The position numbers were made by a program, and so were the translations under genes. A model generated the notes under the pieces. The model worked only from the letters and a program-made list of their open reading frames with translations. It did not search any database and was not told the DNA's origin. From positions 124,001-188,000 of the forward strand of contig NZ_AUCF01000012.1 of the NCBI RefSeq assembly GCF_000429625.1: a stretch of DNA of 64,000 bases, given 5' to 3'. Source of the stretch: Azospirillum halopraeferens DSM 3675. Lineage in GTDB: Bacteria > Pseudomonadota > Alphaproteobacteria > Azospirillales > Azospirillaceae. Positions 1 to 9,041 of this stretch are shown here, in pieces (position 1 is the first letter of the stretch; every line of letters starts with the position of its first letter).

Positions 1-1209
1 CGCGGGTTCAGAGGTGTAGATGGGATCCATGAACATCGACCGGGGCTTCGGCAGCGGTCGCTCGCGCAGAGCGCGTCGCAGCGACACCGCGGGTGCCGGA
101 TAGGTTTCCAGCAGCGTGCGCAGCTTCACGACCGCGTCGTCCGGATCGTCGGGATCCATCAGCGGCGGCTGCAGGTGGGGGTGGTGGAGGCGGAGGAATT
201 CGCTCGCCCCCGTCCGGGAGGACAGCAGAAGCGGACAACCGTTCATCACCGCTTCCAGCGCCACGTAGTTGAAAGCGTCCGTGCGGGACGGAACGACGAG
301 AACAACCCGCCCGGCGTAGACGCGCCGGCGGATCTCCTCGTCCGACGGCGTCCCGGCATAAACGGCGTCCAGGCCGCGTGCCGCCGCCAAATCCGCCAAA
401 TGGTCCGACCATCGGGCGGTCGGCGACCAGTCGTTGTCCGGACCGGCGTAGAAACAGCCGCCGAACAGGTGCCTCGGCAGCCGCGCGGCGAGTTCCAGGA
501 ACAGATCCGGGCCCTTGGCCCCGTCCAGGCGCCCAACGTACCAGAGGTCGGGCGGCCCCTCGCCGGGCGGCCGGGCGTCGACAGGAGGGAACGACTCGAT
601 GGTATCGTGCATGTCGAGCAGGGCGATCGGCAGGTCCGATCCGAATGCATCGGCCCGTTCGGTGCCGGAGATGGTGTAGCGTTGGTCGGCGGCAGCGATG
701 CTGCGCGATTCAAGGGCCGAAACCAGCGGTATCGTATGTTCGATGCTCGCCCATTCCTGCGGCGTGCTCCTGTACGCCGTACGCATGGAATTGCTGGCCC
801 AACCCACCATACCCAGGACAACCCGGTCGATGACGACACCGAACGCCGCCGCCACCGGGCGCAGCAGATGGGCGACCGGGCGGAACGACGGGACGTCCGC
901 AGCCTCGAACACCATGCCCTGCAATGGCGCCAGCATGCGCGCCACGTCACCGAGGTGCGCGTCCGCCACCCAGTCCATGCCCGGATCGGCCGCTGACAGG
1001 AAGGACACGTCCATCGTCCGGTCATGCGCATACGGGTGTGCGTTGGCGGGCAGCAGCCGGCGCACCTCCGGTTTCAGGTCGCCGCCGTTGGACGGGTAGA
1101 AAAAGTCGATTTCGGGATTTCGCTCGACGATGCGCCGGTACAGGACCTGTCCACCTCCGAGCGTCGTATGGAAATCATAATCGCAGATCAGAACCTTGCG
1201 ACGTCGCAC
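1..1209 (-). CDS. GT-B (family 4-like) glycosyltransferase, 3' end beyond the window
   Basis: This gene reads leftward off the start of the window, so only its N-terminal 403 codons are visible and no stop is seen. Translating the reverse complement gives a GT-B fold protein. The N-terminus has a KVLICDYDF strand followed by an LGGGQ loop. A typical nucleotide-binding half follows, with YVGRLDGAKGPDLFLELA and the late motif PSRTDAFNYVALEAVMNGCP (about residues 300-325), which is the acceptor/donor E-x7-E-like region of family 4 transferases. I chose the second of two tandem GTG codons because GGAG lies 7 bases upstream; the first GTG at 1212 is equally usable. An in-frame TGA at 1261-1263 limits the upstream extension. 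It presumably adds a sugar to a surface polysaccharide or a glycosylated surface protein, and its divergent neighbours agree with that. Confidence 0.82.
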   Translation of the reverse strand, partial: MRRRKVLICDYDFHTTLGGGQVLYRRIVERNPEIDFFYPSNGGDLKPEVRRLLPANAHPYAHDRTMDVSFLSAADPGMDWVADAHLGDVARMLAPLQGMVFEAADVPSFRPVAHLLRPVAAAFGVVIDRVVLGMVGWASNSMRTAYRSTPQEWASIEHTIPLVSALESRSIAAADQRYTISGTERADAFGSDLPIALLDMHDTIESFPPVDARPPGEGPPDLWYVGRLDGAKGPDLFLELAARLPRHLFGGCFYAGPDNDWSPTARWSDHLADLAAARGLDAVYAGTPSDEEIRRRVYAGRVVLVVPSRTDAFNYVALEAVMNGCPLLLSSRTGASEFLRLHHPHLQPPLMDPDDPDDAVVKLRTLLETYPAPAVSLRRALRERPLPKPRSMFMDPIYTSEPA

Positions 1210-1538
1210 CACCCGTCTCCACTCGTAGCAATCCGGATCCGACAGGAGCGACTCGCGGCGTCACGAAGCAATCCTGTCGCTATTCTGCCACACCGGATGT
1301 TCTGCTCAGTGCGGCGGGCGGCAAGCATACGCTTTACTCCGGCGGACCAGAAGCGGGCGCGTCCACCCCATCCCCGTGAAGCCGTTTTCCGACGTACGGC
1401 TGTCGTACGGATGGACAGCCCGGAATCTGCTGCAACCTCAAATTTCCCGCTGGATTCTGGTGCAAAAGGCAATATAGTTGGTGGGCACGCAGATTACCTG
1501 CGTCCTCAGATGACGCTGCTTAACGGAAGAATGGCGAT
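1210..1538. other. Divergent intergenic region, glycosyltransferase / RTX-like gene
   Basis: About 330 bases separate the two divergent genes and contain no convincing ORF. The stretch is less GC-rich than the coding DNA on either side, as expected for promoters. A direct repeat CGTACGG-CTGT-CGTACGG lies near 1392-1410; the repeated unit contains the palindrome CGTACG. I see no terminator and no convincing canonical promoter box. Confidence 0.5.
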
Positions 1539-2582
1539 ATGGCAGTCGACGTTACGCTCTCGGGAGGCACGGTCTCCAATCCTTCGACCATCGGTGTGTC
1601 TTCGACTGTCATCGGCTCAGTGCTTTCGGACCCGAATCTGGTGAATCCGGGCAGCATTAGTAACGTTTTTACTGCCGTTGGGCAGGGAAGCGTGGTGGCC
1701 TCCGCGGTCGACAATTCGGCGTTCATCGTGGTCGACCCGCAACTCGCGGTCACCGTCGTTGGCGGGAGCGCCCAGAATCAGTTGATCGCCGGCAACGACG
1801 TATCCGGAACGACCATCAACACCACGATCGGCACGGGCACGGTCGTCGCGGGCAACGCCGGCACGGTAATCGGCCTGCTCGGCGAGCAGGGTGTGGGCGG
1901 CAGCTACACGGTGCTCGGCGGACCGCAGGCTGATACGATTGTGGCGGCATCCGGCAGCAACACCATCACCGGCGGGGCCGGTGCAAACCTGATCGGCCTG
2001 CAGGGGGGCAGCAACGCCGTGTATTCGGCGGGCGACGATACGGTTTTCGCCTCCGGCGGGAGCAATATGATCGGCATCGGGACGGGTACGTCCACGGTCG
2101 TTTCATCGTCGGGCAGCAACACGATCATCGGTGGTTCGGGAAACAGCAATATCTTTGTCTCCGGCGGTCAGTCGACGGTGTTCGGCGGTTCTGGTTCCAA
2201 CAACATCTTCGCGGTCGAGCAGGGCTCGCTGTATGCGGTGGGCGCGACCGAATCGAATGGCCGGACCAATCTCGTCGGCGCCGGCGGCGCGGATACGCTG
2301 TTCGGTGGTCGTGGGGCGACGGGAATGCTCGGCGGCGAAGGCGACAATCTCTTCGTGTTCAGCACGGTGTTCGGCGGCGGTTCGACGACCATCGGTGACT
2401 TCAATGCGGCCGGCAGCAACAACCGGATACTGGTCCAGGGGTACTCCGGCGTGACGGCCGAGTCGCTCGTCCAGAACGCGGTGGTGTCCGGTGGCAACAC
2501 CGTGATCACGTTGCCCGACAACACCACCATCCTGCTGAGCGGCATCACGAATCTCTCGACAAACTCGATCATCGTCCAGTAA
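1539..2582 (+). CDS. RTX-like beta-roll repeat protein, probable type I secretion substrate
   Basis: The 347-residue protein is glycine-, serine- and asparagine-rich and has no N-terminal signal peptide. From about residue 115 to 275 it carries degenerate GGxGxNxI-type repeats such as GGAGANLIG, GGSGNSNIF and GGSGSNNIF. These resemble the calcium-binding nonapeptides of the hemolysin/RTX family, but the usual D at repeat position 6 is largely replaced by N or S. The last 80 residues (DNLFVFS, TIGDFNA, ILLSGIT) resemble the C-terminal cap that precedes the uncleaved type I secretion signal in RTX proteins. It is likely exported and surface-associated. The start is supported by a GGAAG box upstream. 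No type I ABC exporter, membrane fusion protein or TolC gene is in the window. Neighbouring glycosyltransferases suggest a cell-surface or glycosylated product. Confidence 0.7.
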   Translation: MAVDVTLSGGTVSNPSTIGVSSTVIGSVLSDPNLVNPGSISNVFTAVGQGSVVASAVDNSAFIVVDPQLAVTVVGGSAQNQLIAGNDVSGTTINTTIGTGTVVAGNAGTVIGLLGEQGVGGSYTVLGGPQADTIVAASGSNTITGGAGANLIGLQGGSNAVYSAGDDTVFASGGSNMIGIGTGTSTVVSSSGSNTIIGGSGNSNIFVSGGQSTVFGGSGSNNIFAVEQGSLYAVGATESNGRTNLVGAGGADTLFGGRGATGMLGGEGDNLFVFSTVFGGGSTTIGDFNAAGSNNRILVQGYSGVTAESLVQNAVVSGGNTVITLPDNTTILLSGITNLSTNSIIVQ

Positions 2583-2653
2583 GGCGGTCGTCCGGTCGGT
2601 CATCCCTTCCCGCGCGATTCGACCGCTCGACGGCATTTTGGTTGAGGACGAAA

Positions 2654-5600
2654 GTGCTCGAGTTTGAGCGGGTTTTCGACGAGGGGGATCGGGCCAGGGC
2701 AGAAGCCCTGGCCCTGTCTCAATTGGGCAATGAGGATGCACACGCTTCCGCGCTGGTGATCCTGGCACAGTGCGCCGTCGGCACCGGTGACCGTGAATCG
2801 GCGGTGCGCTGGGCTGATCGGGCCCATCGTCTGTCCCCTGACACGCAGTCGATCGCCTGCCTTCTTGCCGCTCTCCATTTGGCGGCGGGGGACACCACCC
2901 GGGCAATCTCCGTTCTGTCCGCCTTCGAAGAGGCGGACCTGTCGCCGGAGGCGGCGATTACGCTTTGCCACGCCCTCGCCTCGGCCGGCCGGGTGGACGA
3001 CGCCCGCGGCGGATGCGAGCGGGCGCTGGCGCGCTTCCCGGTGTGTCGGACGCCGAATCTGGCCGCGCTGCTGAACCGGGTGGTGACCCTTTCAAAGGCG
3101 CCGGGCTGGGCTGCGGTGGACCTCGAAGGGCGGTTGGTCGGGGCGGTGCGTCCCCCCGGTCCCGATGAGCCGTCTGCGCGACTTCGCGTCCGGGTGGATG
3201 CAGGGGGGCAGCCAATTCTGGACCTTCCGGTTGCGGAAGCCATTGAACGATTTGCCCGCGGACCGGCGGATGACGGGCTGATCCCCATTGCGGTGGCACT
3301 GACCCGGTCCGCCGAAGGGCCGCTGCTTGTTGCGCGCGATGGCATCCCCCTTGTCGGCTCCGGACGGGTCCGGCCGCACCGGTTCGAGGTTGAGGGAGAC
3401 GCGACACTTGTCGATGATACGCTCGAGGGGTGGGCGTGGCTTCCGGCGTTACCGCAGGTCCACCTTACGATTCGTGTCCGGGACCAGCACGGCAGCAGCC
3501 TGACCGTCACCGCCGACCGCTATGACGAGGTGCTGCACCGTGCCGGCGCGGGCAACGGGCGGTACCGGTTCTCCGTGGATCTCGGACGGACGGAGTTGCG
3601 GCCGGGCCGGTTGGAGGTGACGGCTGAAGCGGCGGCGTTGCCCCTGAAAACGGGGGACCTCACCGGCGGCTCGATCCTATGGATCGACCGCGCCGACGGG
3701 TTCAAGCAGATCGTGCGCATGGCCGATGCCCTTGCGAACGGCGGCAACCCGTCGGGCCTCATCGCGGAAGCGAGTCGGCAGTGCGTTGCCGGCCTGCTGC
3801 GCCGCATTCCCGCCCCTGTGGCACCGGAAGCGGCACGGCGTGCCGACCCCGCGGGACGACGCGCCCGGGCAATCGACATCGTCATTCCGGTGTACCGCGG
3901 CCTGATCGAGACAATGGCATGCATCCGCGCGGTTCTCGAAACCGTGGGCACGCAAGCGCACGTCGTCGTGATTGACGACGCAAGCCCCGATGACGAACTG
4001 TCCGGGGCGCTCGCCGCCCTGGCGGAGCGCGGACTCATCGAACTGCTGGTCAACCGCCACAACCTCGGCTTTCCCGGATCCGCCAACCGGGGACTGGCAC
4101 TCCACCCCGGTCGTGACGTCGTGCTGCTGAACAGCGATGCGCTGGTCCATGGCGACTGGCTCGCACGATTGCAGGAGGCCGCCTACTCGGCCGCCGACAT
4201 CGGAACCGCGACTCCCCTTTCCAATGACGCCGAGATCCTGAGTTACCCGAGCGGGCCGGCCGGTCGGTCGGCCCTCACCGCCACGGATGTCGCTGCCTTC
4301 GACGCCTTGGCACGCCAATGCAACGGATCGGTCCGGATCGAGATTCCGACGGCGGTCGGCTTCTGCACCTACATCCGTCACGACTGCCTGGCGGAAACGG
4401 GCCTGCTGGACACATCGCTGTTCGGCCGGGGCTATGGCGAGGAGAACGACTTTTCCATGCGGGCGCGCCGAATGGGATGGCGGCACGTCGCGGCGGCCGA
4501 CGTCTTCGTCGGCCATGTCGGCGGGCGGTCGTTCGGGCGGCGCAAGGCCGTGCTGACGCGGCACAACCTCCGTACCGTCAATCGCCTGCATCCCGGCTAC
4601 GAAGACCTGATCCGACGGTTCCGGACGCAGGATCCCCTGGCGGCGGTCCGGCGCCGGATGGATCTGGCCCGCTGGCGTGCGGTGGCCGATCCACGCCCGG
4701 CGGTCCTGTTGGTAGCGTTCGGCCGCGTCGGAGGGGTGGCGAGGCACGTCGAGGAACGGGTCAGGACGCTGTCCGACGCGGGACGACGGGTCCTGCTGCT
4801 GACCCCCGAGCCCGGAATAAATCGCGCCGTCCGACACTGCCGCGTGAGCGATCCGCAGCAGCCGCGGATCAACGACCTCCTGTTCCGGACGGCGGAAGAG
4901 TTCGATCTGCTTGTGGATTTCCTCGGGACGGTCCCGATCACTGAGATCGAGATCCAGCACTGCCTTGATCATGATCCGGTCGTATTGACGCTGCCGGCGC
5001 GATTGGGCGTGCCCTATGAGGTGTTCATCCATGATTACATTTGGATCTGTCCGCAGGTCTGCCTGATCGATGCGACAAACCGCTATTGCGGCGAGCCGGA
5101 CCTGTCCGCCTGCGAGCGTTGCGTGCAGGGCTCGCCGCCCGCCTCGGGGGAGACGCTCCCGGTCAGCGATCTGCGCGCGCGGTCCCGTGACCTGCTCCGC
5201 GCAGCCCGTCGGGTGGTGGTTCCCGTCCATGACGTGGCGGACCGCCTGACCCGTCATCTCGGCGACCTGCCGATTGACGTGGTGCCCTGGGACGATGTTC
5301 GACCGCGGGCACTGCCGCCGCATCGGCCTGCCGCCGGACGGTGGCGGGTCTGCGTGATCGGCGCCATCGGTCACCACAAAGGCTATTCGGTGCTGCTGGA
5401 GTGCGCCTATGACGCGATGCGGCGCGACCTTCCCCTGGAATTTGTCGTGGTCGGGTACAGCCGGGACGATGCCGCGCTGTTCGCCACGGGCCGTGTCTTT
5501 GTCTCCGGCAAGTACGTCGAGGACGAGGCCGTCGACCTGGTGCGCAGACAGGCAGCCCATCTCGCTTTCCTCCCGTCCGCCTGTCCGGAGACGTGGAGTT

Positions 5601-6658
5601 ACGCGCTGTCGACCGCGTGGCGAGCCGGCCTGGAGGCCGTCGCATTTGACTTGGGAGCGATTGCGGAGCGAATCCGCACCCACGGAGGCGGTCGGCTGCT
5701 GCCACCGGACATGCCGGCCCGAGCCATCAATGATCGCTTGCTTGCCATCCTCTCGGCGCCCATCGTCGGCGCGACCCCATCGTCGGCCGGGCGGAGCGCC
5801 GCCCCTCGTAGCAGCAGAGGTTCCACCAGCATGTTTCCCTCCGTCATGAACCAAACCACGCCGGAGCGGCCGCTGGGCGCGGTCGCCCGGGTCCTGTCGC
5901 TTCAGCCCGGACTCTATTCGTTCTCCGTCGTGCGCGGCGGCGATGCACGCGCGCACAGGGAATCCACCCTTCCTCTGCCGAGCATCGCGCTCGCACCGGC
6001 ACCCGCCTGCGCTGCAAACGTCGAGATGATGGGCGTCGGCGCATGCGGCTGGCTGTCCAGCCAGGGCGACACGCTGATCGTCAAGGTATCCGGCTCGCCG
6101 GCCGACATGGTCCTGACGTCCTTTCAGCCGCAGGGCTATCAGGGGCAGGCGCTGAGCATTCAGATGACGCGGCTGGACGGCACACCCGGCCAGATACTGC
6201 CCGTCGGAGCGGCGGCGCCGGAAATCCGGCTGCGGTTGGTCGCGCATGTCCAGAACTGCGGCGATGTCACGGCGCACGGCGGCGAATGGGTCGGCTCGAC
6301 CGACCGCAAGTTGTGGATCGAGGGGTTGTCCATCACGCCGCTGGACAACGTGCCCGCGGACTCGGTCGAGTACAAGGGACTGAACGCCAAGGGGGTCGAG
6401 ACCCTTTGGATGACCGGCGGCAGCTTCTGCGGATCGCGCGGCGAAGGGACCCCCTTGATCGGTCTCGCTGTCCGTCTGCGCGGCCCCCTTGCCGATCGGT
6501 TTGACTGCCTTTACGAGGTGGCCTGCCTGAGCGGTGCCCGCAGCCCGGTCCTGGCCAACGGACGGCCGTACCGCTCCGACGCGATCGGCGATCCCATACA
6601 GGCGTTCACGGTGCGCATCGTGCCGCGGGGCACGGCCATCGCACAGGTCCGGCCGTGA
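2654..6658 (+). CDS. Tripartite glycosyltransferase: GT2 + GT4-like + C-terminal W-rich domain
   Basis: A protein of about 1334 residues with four recognisable parts. Residues 1-150 form alpha-helical, TPR-like repeats. Around 406-630 is a complete GT2 (GT-A fold) domain with IDIVIPVYRG, the VVIDDASPDDE metal/nucleotide region, the LNSDA motif near 491 (DXD position), and GYGEENDFSMRAR with its catalytic acid near 593. Residues ~680-1035 form a GT-B/GT4-like domain (GRVGGVARHVEE, IGAIGHHKGYSVL, LPSACPETWSYALSTAWRAG). Residues ~1062-1334 form a separate beta-rich domain with VEYKGLNAKGVETLW and GGSFCGSRGEGTPLIGLAVRLRG written in pieces, resembling hydrophobic-W (ChW-like) repeats. I prefer the GTG at 2654, with GAGGAC 6 bases upstream, over an in-frame TTG at 2642. 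It probably builds or modifies a glycan on a surface protein; the acceptor is unknown. Confidence 0.85.
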   Translation: MLEFERVFDEGDRARAEALALSQLGNEDAHASALVILAQCAVGTGDRESAVRWADRAHRLSPDTQSIACLLAALHLAAGDTTRAISVLSAFEEADLSPEAAITLCHALASAGRVDDARGGCERALARFPVCRTPNLAALLNRVVTLSKAPGWAAVDLEGRLVGAVRPPGPDEPSARLRVRVDAGGQPILDLPVAEAIERFARGPADDGLIPIAVALTRSAEGPLLVARDGIPLVGSGRVRPHRFEVEGDATLVDDTLEGWAWLPALPQVHLTIRVRDQHGSSLTVTADRYDEVLHRAGAGNGRYRFSVDLGRTELRPGRLEVTAEAAALPLKTGDLTGGSILWIDRADGFKQIVRMADALANGGNPSGLIAEASRQCVAGLLRRIPAPVAPEAARRADPAGRRARAIDIVIPVYRGLIETMACIRAVLETVGTQAHVVVIDDASPDDELSGALAALAERGLIELLVNRHNLGFPGSANRGLALHPGRDVVLLNSDALVHGDWLARLQEAAYSAADIGTATPLSNDAEILSYPSGPAGRSALTATDVAAFDALARQCNGSVRIEIPTAVGFCTYIRHDCLAETGLLDTSLFGRGYGEENDFSMRARRMGWRHVAAADVFVGHVGGRSFGRRKAVLTRHNLRTVNRLHPGYEDLIRRFRTQDPLAAVRRRMDLARWRAVADPRPAVLLVAFGRVGGVARHVEERVRTLSDAGRRVLLLTPEPGINRAVRHCRVSDPQQPRINDLLFRTAEEFDLLVDFLGTVPITEIEIQHCLDHDPVVLTLPARLGVPYEVFIHDYIWICPQVCLIDATNRYCGEPDLSACERCVQGSPPASGETLPVSDLRARSRDLLRAARRVVVPVHDVADRLTRHLGDLPIDVVPWDDVRPRALPPHRPAAGRWRVCVIGAIGHHKGYSVLLECAYDAMRRDLPLEFVVVGYSRDDAALFATGRVFVSGKYVEDEAVDLVRRQAAHLAFLPSACPETWSYALSTAWRAGLEAVAFDLGAIAERIRTHGGGRLLPPDMPARAINDRLLAILSAPIVGATPSSAGRSAAPRSSRGSTSMFPSVMNQTTPERPLGAVARVLSLQPGLYSFSVVRGGDARAHRESTLPLPSIALAPAPACAANVEMMGVGACGWLSSQGDTLIVKVSGSPADMVLTSFQPQGYQGQALSIQMTRLDGTPGQILPVGAAAPEIRLRLVAHVQNCGDVTAHGGEWVGSTDRKLWIEGLSITPLDNVPADSVEYKGLNAKGVETLWMTGGSFCGSRGEGTPLIGLAVRLRGPLADRFDCLYEVACLSGARSPVLANGRPYRSDAIGDPIQAFTVRIVPRGTAIAQVRP

Positions 6659-6689
6659 TGGACATGGTTCCCGGCTGCCGGTTGCCGCG

Positions 6690-7319
6690 ATGAACGGGGG
6701 CTCGTTGCCCGGAAGCCGGCATCGAACGGTGCTGAACATCGGATGCGGCCCGCACGGAGCGGGACGCATCCACTCATTGTTCCCGCCGCCCGTCTGGCGG
6801 GAGATCCGCGTCGATCTCGACCGCGGAGTTGCGCCCGATATCGTCGGCTCGATCACCGACCTGTCGCCGCTCCCCGATGAATCCGTGGACGCCGTCTGGT
6901 CGTCCCATGTGCTTGAGCACGTGTCACGTCACGAGGTGCTGCGGGCACTGCGCGAGGTCCGAAGGGTTCTGGTGCCCGGCGGCGCGGCGGTGATCATCGT
7001 TCCCGACCTGCAGCGGGTCAGCCGCTTCGTCGTGGAAGACCGGCTGGACGAGGTGCTGTACACCGCCCCGGCCGGCGACGTCACGGTCTGCGATATCATT
7101 TTCGGGTTCGGCGCGGCCATTGCCGCGGGAAACGAGTTCATGGCCCACCGTACGGGGTTCACCCCATCCGTTCTGCTGCGCGATCTCCAGGCCGCGGGAT
7201 TCGATCCGATCCTGCTCCGCCGCCGCGAGATGCTGGAACTGGAGGCGATCGCTCACCGCCCGCTTCCCGATGGCCGCCCCATCGAGGACTCCCCCTATCC
7301 GGCTTTCGTCCAGAAATGA
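6690..7319 (+). CDS. Class I SAM-dependent methyltransferase
   Basis: The 209-residue protein opens with VLNIGCGPH (residues 14-22), the glycine-rich SAM-binding motif I. It continues with an acidic residue after a beta strand (RVDLDRG), then SLPDES-like and VWSSHVLEHVSRHEVLRALREVRRVL in pieces, and the LVPGGAAVIIVPD post-motif strand, typical of methyltransferase family 11. The ATG at 6690 is the sensible start because the longer upstream in-frame extension is coding only in the overlapping glycosyltransferase frame. Its stop overlaps the next start in an ATGA, so it is translationally coupled to the following glycosyltransferase. It probably methylates a sugar or a glycan terminus in the same surface pathway. 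Confidence 0.85.
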   Translation: MNGGSLPGSRHRTVLNIGCGPHGAGRIHSLFPPPVWREIRVDLDRGVAPDIVGSITDLSPLPDESVDAVWSSHVLEHVSRHEVLRALREVRRVLVPGGAAVIIVPDLQRVSRFVVEDRLDEVLYTAPAGDVTVCDIIFGFGAAIAAGNEFMAHRTGFTPSVLLRDLQAAGFDPILLRRREMLELEAIAHRPLPDGRPIEDSPYPAFVQK

Positions 7320-8554
7320 AGTTCCTGTTCATCCATCAGAATTTTCCCGGACAGTTTCTCCACATCGTCCGGCATCTCGCCAGCAAAGAAGACCATCAGG
7401 TTGTCTTCATCACCCAGCATCAGACGAACCGCCTCGATAACGTCGAATTGATCGGATACACTCCTTTCCGGGAGGCAAATCCGGGAACGCACCACTATAT
7501 TGCGGACCTTGAGAAAGGGATCGTAGCGGGACAGTGCGTTTACGAGATCTGCCTGGGTTTGAAACGTCGCGGCTTCCGACCCGACATCATCATTGGCCAC
7601 ACGGGTTGGGGTGAGACCCTTTACGTCAAGGACGTCTGGTCCGATGTGCCTCTGCTGGGCTATTTCGAGTTTTACTATCGAATGCAGGGGGCCGACGTCG
7701 GTTTCGACCCGGCTGAGCCGATCACGCTGGACGATGCGCCGCGCATCCGGACGAAAAACGCGATCGGTCACCTGAGCTTCGACGGTGCCGATTGGGGGCT
7801 CACCCCGACGCAATGGCAATGGTCACTTTATCCCGAGCGGATGCGACGGCGCATCAGCGTAATCCATGAAGGTGTCGACACCGAGTTCGTTCAGCCGAAT
7901 CCGGACGCCTGGCTTCAGGTGTCGCCGGGCCAGCGGATTACGCGGCGCGACGAGGTCGTGACCTACGTGGCCCGCAATCTTGAGCCGTACCGGGGCTTCC
8001 ACATCTTCATGCGGTCCCTTCCCGAACTGCTGCGCCGCCGTCCCGATGCCCATGTGCTGATCGTCGGCGGTGACGGGGTCAGCTATGGCCCGCGGCCGCC
8101 CTCGGGCTGCTTCCGCGACATCATGCTGCGCGAAGTGGCCGGCATCGATCTGTCGCGCGTGCATTTTCTCGGTCATCTGAACTACACGCTCTACCTGAAC
8201 ATCTTGCAGGTTTCAGCCGTACACGTCTATCTGACCTATCCGTTCGTCCTGTCCTGGTCCTTCCTTGAGGCTTTGGCGGCGGGTTGTGCGGTGGTCGGGG
8301 CGGCAACGCCGCCGGTGCAGGAATACCTGCGGGACGGGGAGAACGGGCTGCTGGTCGATTTCTTCGATCCGCATGCGGTTTGCCAGCGCGTCTGTGACGT
8401 TCTCGACCATCACGACCGCATGCTCGCGATGCGCAGACGGGCGCGCGACATGGTAGTTCGTGAACTTGACGTGAAAACAGTAACGTTGCCTCGCCATTTG
8501 TCGCTGATCGATCGCCTCATCAGGAATGTGGCCGAGGTTGACGAAGGCCAATAG
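7316..8554 (+). CDS. GT-B (family 4) glycosyltransferase
   Basis: The 412-residue protein begins FLFIHQNFPGQFLHIVRHLA, the N-terminal strand and loop of a well-known bacterial family 4 glycosyltransferase group. A nucleotide-sugar half follows with VTYVARNLEPYRGFHIFMRSL (in pieces), HVLIVGGDGVSYG, HFLGHLNY and VHVYLTYPFVLSWSFLEALAAG, where the final segment carries the E-x7-E-like donor-binding residues. It overlaps the methyltransferase stop by 4 bases. The final gene of the glycan cluster, it ends 487 bases before the peptide-transporter operon. The acceptor cannot be told from the sequence. Confidence 0.88.
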   Translation: MKFLFIHQNFPGQFLHIVRHLASKEDHQVVFITQHQTNRLDNVELIGYTPFREANPGTHHYIADLEKGIVAGQCVYEICLGLKRRGFRPDIIIGHTGWGETLYVKDVWSDVPLLGYFEFYYRMQGADVGFDPAEPITLDDAPRIRTKNAIGHLSFDGADWGLTPTQWQWSLYPERMRRRISVIHEGVDTEFVQPNPDAWLQVSPGQRITRRDEVVTYVARNLEPYRGFHIFMRSLPELLRRRPDAHVLIVGGDGVSYGPRPPSGCFRDIMLREVAGIDLSRVHFLGHLNYTLYLNILQVSAVHVYLTYPFVLSWSFLEALAAGCAVVGAATPPVQEYLRDGENGLLVDFFDPHAVCQRVCDVLDHHDRMLAMRRRARDMVVRELDVKTVTLPRHLSLIDRLIRNVAEVDEGQ

Positions 8555-8873
8555 GATCGCCGCCCGTTTGGACCGGAGCCGGCCGATTCATGGCAGCCAT
8601 CGCGCGGCACATCCGGTTCGCAAAGGCGCGGATGCAACGGCGATCTTCCGATACAATGGCCGGGGGGCGGTCCGCGCCCCTGACACCATCGTCCTCCCCA
8701 CCAAGCCGAAGCCGGGGCGGGTGACGCCGGAGTGTGCCGCGGCTGCCGGCCCTGCCGATCGCGCCGGATGGGTGCAGCAGCATCGTATCCTCACCCGCCT
8801 CGAACCCGCCGTCCATCACAGGGCGGCCGTCCGCAGTTATCGCCTATTATTTCATCACTTGTTCCATTTGATG

Positions 8874-8893
8874 ACAGATTGAGCATTATCTGT
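8874..8893. promoter_or_regulatory. Inverted repeat ACAGAT-N8-ATCTGT, possible activator site
   Basis: Perfect 6-bp arms are separated by 8 bases. The repeat lies about 100 bases upstream of the sigma-54-like -24 element at 8983, the usual distance for an enhancer-binding protein site. No cognate regulator can be named. Confidence 0.35.
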
Positions 8894-8982
8894 GCGGCGA
8901 GAGAGCTTGAAGAGCTTTCCGGCATCCTCAACCGTCTCCATAAGACACTGATCGTAAAGGATTTTCCTTAAACGGTCCGGCA

Positions 8983-8998
8983 TGGCCCGCAAACTGCA
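8983..8998 (+). promoter_or_regulatory. Sigma-54-like promoter, imperfect
   Basis: TGGCCCG-CAAA-CTGCA matches the RpoN consensus TGGCACG-N4-TTGCA at the invariant GG and GC with correct 12-base phasing. It differs at two other positions. The expected transcript start would be near 9010, about 30 bases before the ATG of the transporter operon. Confidence 0.4.
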
Positions 8999-9041
8999 TG
9001 CACTTTCTGCAATGCGATCCCCATGAAAGGACTGTCCCGCG

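Larger units (their letters stand above)
8555..9041. other. Intergenic region upstream of the oligopeptide ABC operon
   Basis: No convincing gene is seen; short ORFs here have no recognisable content. The right half becomes AT-richer, with an inverted repeat at 8874-8893 and a sigma-54-like site at 8983-8998 just before the transporter operon. AAGGAC near 9025 serves as the ribosome-binding site. Confidence 0.55.

Noticed and set aside
1483..1497. Sigma-54-like GGGCACG-CAGA-TTAC upstream of the RTX-like gene
   Set aside because: The invariant GC of the -12 element is AC, so function is unlikely.
3677..6856. Minus-strand open frame of about 1059 codons opposite the large glycosyltransferase
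   Set aside because: High GC leaves long antisense frames open. The translation is low-complexity Arg/Gly/Ala-rich with no domain, while the plus frame has clear GT2 and GT4 motifs.
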